A DNA stretch of 44,407 bases from Methanobacteriota archaeon (GTDB lineage: Bacteria; Myxococcota; UBA727; JABDBI01): positions 1 through 44,407 of the forward strand of contig JABDBI010000014.1 of the NCBI GenBank assembly GCA_013288705.1, given 5' to 3'. The notes beneath the pieces are model-generated. The model searched no databases, had not been told where the DNA came from, and saw only the letters and a program-made list of their open reading frames with translations. The position numbers and the translations under genes are program-made. This document shows, piece after piece, positions 41,530 to 44,407 of this stretch (positions are counted from its first letter, which is position 1; every line of letters starts with the position of its first letter).

Positions 41530-42523
41530 CAACGCGGCCTTTAGAAACATGTGTTCCCGGTCCACCGAAAATATAGTCGATTCGGCGTGTGGGTTTGTCA
41601 GAGCGAAAGGTGAAAGTGCTTTGCTCATCTGTTTGGTGAAGGCTGAGGGGAAGTGCCTCGTTATAATGTGAGAACCCGTTACGCACGATTTGCATGGTGG
41701 TGTCTAGCGACTCATCATCCGTGGGGTCATCTGGAAATCCGTTTCGCACTTTTGCTTCGGGCGGGAGCGAGTTGAAATCGCCCCCAAGGATGTAAGGCCC
41801 CGGAATCAGCTTGACCCACTTCATTAGAAGGCGTGCCTGCTCTTCGCGAGTTTTAATGTCGTATGCTTCCAAGTGAACATTCACGACTGTGAGCGTTTTG
41901 TTGCCAATCTGCACTTCAACACGTTGTGCGCCCCGGTCAATGTAGCCGAGATTATACCAGTAGGGATTTGCCGCAGGCTTGTCATAGACGATGCGTAGAT
42001 GGTTTTTCAGTGGATAGCGCGATAGAGTGCAGTTAGCTGCCTTCATGCTTCCCAGGTGATGTGCGAGTGGCCATATAGGAAAAGGAATATAGTTTTTGTC
42101 CCACAACAAAGCGCAAGCATAGTAAGGGTATCCGGCGTTTTCGGCCAGATATTGTGCCTCGTTGATGTGATGCGTTCGATTGGAATCGAGGTCAACTTCT
42201 TGCAGAAGAACGATGTCGCTACCAATCTTTGCTAAGACTGCCGCAAGTTCGCTCATTTTTTTCTCAGTAAATTTTTTATCTCGCCAATCGGTTGGATCGG
42301 CCTTGATACCTTGCCCGTGGCCGATGTTGTAGGTGGTAATTGTAATAGCGTCTTTCGGGGGCAGAGGCGATGCATGAGGGAGCTCATCGGCGCCGAGCGT
42401 GCTTTCCTTGGGCAATGTGGGACCGACCGCCCACCAGACTATCAGGATGACAAGCATCATGACTGCGCAGAGAGCAATCAACGCGCGTCTAAGATAACGT
42501 GAAGCGGCTAAAGATGCAGACAT
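41474..42523 (-). CDS. Endonuclease/exonuclease/phosphatase family protein, membrane-anchored
   Basis: This 349-aa protein, counted from the ATG at 42523 (ribosome binding site GGGAGA, which beats an upstream TTG), has an N-terminal anchor (ALIALCAVMMLVILIVWWAVG). The EEP phosphohydrolase fold follows, with TTYNIGHGQG, DIVLLQEVDLDSN (Glu for metal), VVNVHLEAYD, GGDFNSLPPE, RRIDYIFGG and DASDHLPVVATV. All core acid, Asn and His residues are present, so it is probably active outside the cytoplasm on a nucleic acid, phospholipid (sphingomyelinase-like) or inositol phosphate. The neighbouring lipase maturation factor makes a lipid substrate attractive but unproved. Confidence 0.9.
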   Translation of the reverse strand: MSASLAASRYLRRALIALCAVMMLVILIVWWAVGPTLPKESTLGADELPHASPLPPKDAITITTYNIGHGQGIKADPTDWRDKKFTEKKMSELAAVLAKIGSDIVLLQEVDLDSNRTHHINEAQYLAENAGYPYYACALLWDKNYIPFPIWPLAHHLGSMKAANCTLSRYPLKNHLRIVYDKPAANPYWYNLGYIDRGAQRVEVQIGNKTLTVVNVHLEAYDIKTREEQARLLMKWVKLIPGPYILGGDFNSLPPEAKVRNGFPDDPTDDESLDTTMQIVRNGFSHYNEALPLSLHQTDEQSTFTFRSDKPTRRIDYIFGGPGTHVSKGRVVKEALDASDHLPVVATVQ

Positions 42524-42578
42524 CGTATCTCCCAATTGCTATTGCAAAATCTAAGTAAGCTTTCTGTCGGGCTTTTAG

Positions 42579-42596
42579 ATCGGACACTGGTCCGAT
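42579..42596. promoter_or_regulatory. Perfect 7-bp-arm palindrome in divergent promoter region
   Basis: ATCGGAC-ACTG-GTCCGAT lies in the 190-bp gap between the EEP gene and the DUF4360 gene. It is followed by ATTTT on the plus strand, so it could be an operator or a weak terminator. The rest of 42524-42713 shows no gene. Confidence 0.45.
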
Positions 42597-42713
42597 ATTT
42601 TCGTCGCCGGATATCCAATAGTAATACCTCGGCAGTGCCAAGAAAAGTATTTTCATCGCGGATGCAACTCGGCGCTGCTTGCAATCCGAGATGATGTTTA
42701 GGGGATATGAAAG

Positions 42714-43316
42714 ATGAAGCGTTTCTTTTTAATGAGTGCCGTTACGTTGGCCTTGTCAATTCCAGGCTTTGCGGCAAACCCAGATGGCGTCTATTTAGGA
42801 ACGCCCAGTTATGGCGGCACCGGATGTCCTGCGGGGACCGCATCGGCTGCCCTGAGCCCAGATGCGACCTCGCTAAGTATCCTCTTTGACCAGTATGTTG
42901 TGCAAGCTGGAGGGCCCGGTGGGCAGTCCTTGGACCGCAAAGCCTGCAACATTGCCATCCCTGTGCATGTGCCTCAGGGATTCAGCGTCTCTGTTTTCAA
43001 AATTGACTACCGTGGCTTCAACAATCTGCCAGCTGGCACATATTCGCAATTTGGCGTTGAGTACTTCTTTGCTGGTGCACGTGGCCCAGGCTATACGAAA
43101 CACTTTGCTGGCCCGCTCTCTGACAACTACCTCTTGACCAACACGCTCGCAGCAAGTGCTGTTACCTGGTCGCCCTGTGGTCAGGATGTGATTCTGCGCA
43201 CGAACTCCAATATGTTTGTTCATACCAATTCTGCGATGGAGCAAGCAATGGCTACTGTAGATAGCCTCGATGTTGGCTCGGGACTCATTTATCACTTTCA
43301 ATGGCAACGCTGTTAA
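42714..43316 (+). CDS. DUF4360 secreted protein
   Basis: This 200-aa protein has a Sec signal (MKRFFLMSAVTLALSIPGFA, cleavage before ANPDG). The mature part matches DUF4360: YGGTGCPAGTASAALSPDATS near the start, LSILFDQYVVQAGG, ACNIAIPVHVPQGFSVSVFK, a long beta-rich centre and DSLDVGSGLIYHFQWQRC at the end. Cysteines near positions 39, 79, 160 and 200 probably form disulfides. DUF4360 proteins are common in fungi and in predatory or myxobacteria-like bacteria, and their function is unknown. The stop shares TTAA with the stop of the convergent glucokinase gene. Confidence 0.88.
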   Translation: MKRFFLMSAVTLALSIPGFAANPDGVYLGTPSYGGTGCPAGTASAALSPDATSLSILFDQYVVQAGGPGGQSLDRKACNIAIPVHVPQGFSVSVFKIDYRGFNNLPAGTYSQFGVEYFFAGARGPGYTKHFAGPLSDNYLLTNTLAASAVTWSPCGQDVILRTNSNMFVHTNSAMEQAMATVDSLDVGSGLIYHFQWQRC

Positions 43317-44026
43317 CGAGGCTGATCTTTCCAGAGGCGAATGCCTCCTAGGAGGCCAGCTAGATTGCTTGTGATGTGAACATTGCGGGGGAGGCCTTGC
43401 TTGACTCTCGTGGCATGACCTCCCCCTATATAGAGAACATCAAAGTTAAAGGTCTGTGCCCACAACTTGATGGCTTGCTTGAGATGCTTATTCCATTTGC
43501 TTTTGCCATCATGCTCGAGCCCGCGTTTGCCTAAAAGGTCTTCATAGGTTTTCGATTTGTGGAAGGGATGGTGGCCAAGTTCAAGATTGGGTACAAGCTG
43601 TCCATCGACAAAGAGTGCAGAGCCCATGCCAGTGCCTAAGGTGACGACGAGTTCCACGCCTCTTCCTTTGATATCGCCATAGCCTTGCATGTCTGCGTCG
43701 TTTGTTACGCGAACGGGCTTTTTTGTGCGTGTCGTGATGCGTTTGGCTAAATCAAACCCCTCCCACGTGTGATCAAGGTTGGGTGCTGTTTTGACGACGC
43801 CTTTTAGAACGACACCAGGAAATCCCACGGAAACACGATCAAATCGTCCGTGGTGTGGCAGCATTGACCAAAGACACTGGAGAATGGCTGACGGCGTGGC
43901 GGGATGCGGTGTCTCTACCTTTGTCCTTTCTGTTACGGACTTACCTGAAGCATCCAGCACCATCATTTTGAGACCACTGCCGCCGATATCAATCGCGAGT
44001 GTGAGCGGCGTGTTTTTCTTCGCCAT
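43313..44026 (-). CDS. ppgK: ROK-type polyphosphate glucokinase
   Basis: This 237-aa sugar kinase phosphorylates glucose, with polyphosphate and often ATP as donor. ROK/PpgK landmarks are LAIDIGGSGLKMMVLD (phosphate loop), VGFPGVVLKGV, VTNDADMQGYGD with the catalytic Asp, VTLGTGMGSALFVDG and LELGHHPFHKSKTYEDLLGK. The zinc-binding cysteines of classical ROK repressors are missing, as in PpgK. The start MAKKNTPLTLAID at 44026 is the natural one, and the longer reading to 44374 overlaps pfkA. It is divergent from pfkA over 76 bp, so the first and third steps of glycolysis share a control region. Polyphosphate use is inferred from family resemblance. Confidence 0.88.
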   Translation of the reverse strand: MAKKNTPLTLAIDIGGSGLKMMVLDASGKSVTERTKVETPHPATPSAILQCLWSMLPHHGRFDRVSVGFPGVVLKGVVKTAPNLDHTWEGFDLAKRITTRTKKPVRVTNDADMQGYGDIKGRGVELVVTLGTGMGSALFVDGQLVPNLELGHHPFHKSKTYEDLLGKRGLEHDGKSKWNKHLKQAIKLWAQTFNFDVLYIGGGHATRVKQGLPRNVHITSNLAGLLGGIRLWKDQPR

Positions 44027-44044
44027 ACTGAGTTCCTTTCGTTG

Positions 44045-44092
44045 CGCTACATTGCATTTTGCGTGACCAGAGTTATAAACGCAAGTGTAGCG
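44045..44092. promoter_or_regulatory. Shared ppgK/pfkA control region with inverted repeat
   Basis: CGCTACATTGC (44045-44055) is mirrored by GCAAGTGTAGCG (44081-44092) with one base inserted. Overlapping promoter-like boxes are TTGCAT-N16-TATAAA on plus (44052-44079) and TTGCGT-N17-CAAAAT on minus. The arms lie near both predicted start points, as expected for one regulator controlling both genes. Confidence 0.45.
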
Positions 44093-44102
44093 GAGGCTTT
44101 GT

Positions 44103-44407
44103 ATGACCAAGATAAAGCGAATCGGCGTGCTGACTGGCGGCGGCGATTGCCCTGGGTTAAATCCAGCGATCAAAGCCATTGCCAAAAAAGCGCTTGAGAA
44201 TGGCATTGAGACGATTGGCATTCGCGATGGGTGGCGGGGCGTTCTCGACGAAAAAGAGACTGTCACAACGCTAAATGCAGAGATAGTCAGACACATCGAT
44301 CGACAAGGCGGAACAATTTTAGGCACCTCTCGCACCAATCCATTCAAGATTGCTGACGGCTCACAGTCCGTCAAAAAGCGTTTCGCGGCACTTGGCCTCG
44401 ACGCATT
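44103..44407 (+). CDS. pfkA: 6-phosphofructokinase, 3'-partial
   Basis: The first 101 residues of a PfkA-family enzyme, cut by the window end, which phosphorylates fructose 6-phosphate. The nucleotide/PPi loop is [20 protein letters not shown], followed by GWRGVLDE and [15 protein letters not shown], all standard. In this family Gly versus Asp at the position after the second loop (GGDG versus GDGS) decides ATP or PPi use, but it is not reached here. The start ATG has a GGAGG ribosome binding site. Together with divergent ppgK it forms a glucose-entry module. Confidence 0.93.
   Translation, partial: MTKIKRIGVLTGGGDCPGLNPAIKAIAKKALENGIETIGIRDGWRGVLDEKETVTTLNAEIVRHIDRQGGTILGTSRTNPFKIADGSQSVKKRFAALGLDA

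Noticed and set aside
1-44407. CRISPR array, prophage or intact insertion sequence
   Set aside because: I saw no regularly spaced repeat array, phage structural genes, integrase or intact transposase. The only mobile-element signals are the dead RAYT-like gene and the REP-like palindromes.

Overview
The window is a gene-dense bacterial chromosome segment of moderate GC (near 50 percent by eye). It is Gram-negative: there are several lipobox lipoproteins, an MltA-type lytic transglycosylase, a LppC-like penicillin-binding-protein activator and a lipoprotein-type SctJ secretion ring protein. The mix of a DUF4360 protein, a polyphosphate-type glucokinase, a lipase maturation factor and non-flagellar type III secretion (T3SS) parts set among housekeeping genes points to a deltaproteobacterial-type lineage (Bdellovibrionota, Myxococcota or a relative). 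That placement is inference. Both window ends cut through genes: Obg on the left and 6-phosphofructokinase on the right.

Layout. 1-2953 (+): obg (partial, N-terminal region frame-disrupted), an EamA-type exporter and a cysteine-rich lipoprotein. 2994-9543 (-): one long run, a 703-aa unknown protein, two tiny coupled ORFs, a glcD-like flavoprotein, ftsK and bcp. 9607-11285 (+): an anchored small protein and an AAA/DUF4143 ATPase preceded by direct repeats. 11286-13453 (-): a catalytically dead REP-type transposase homologue with a DnaA-like tail, followed by alr. 13542-15401 (+): a plsC-like acyltransferase and trpS. 15419-15532: a paired REP-like palindrome element between convergent genes. 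15550-20240 (-): carB, an enoyl-CoA hydratase and a deoxynucleoside kinase. 20275-21284 (+): folD and tRNA-Ser(GCT). 21305-25509 (-): an AlkZ-like protein, a YIP1-like membrane protein, a TPR lipoprotein and a tail-anchored double-FHA protein. 25750-30466 (-): a LppC-like lipoprotein, two SctL/FliH-like stators, uppS, cdsA and an unknown protein. 30500-32421 (+): fmt and an orphan DNA methyltransferase. 32401-37639 (-): rpsB, tsf, sctJ, a FliG-like protein and mltA. 37856-40121 (-): a lipoprotein and nadE. 40153-44407: lipase maturation factor, endonuclease/exonuclease/phosphatase protein, DUF4360 protein, glucokinase and pfkA.

The most interesting content is a set of T3SS-type parts (SctJ, a FliG-like protein and two tandem SctL-like stators) that does not sit in a secretion island. 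One set is wired into the rpsB-tsf operon and the other into the uppS-cdsA envelope operon, about 4 kb apart. Each set has a cell-wall partner beside it (MltA, LppC-like). Stop/start overlaps of the ATGA or GTGA type, or overlaps of about 20 bp, tie these genes translationally. No SctN, SctC, SctQ, SctR-U or SctV gene is in the window, so the rest of the machine, if it exists, lies elsewhere. The second strong observation is the RAYT-like protein beside alr, whose HUH histidines and catalytic tyrosine are both replaced while a DnaA domain IV-like tail remains, which suggests a domesticated DNA-binding protein.
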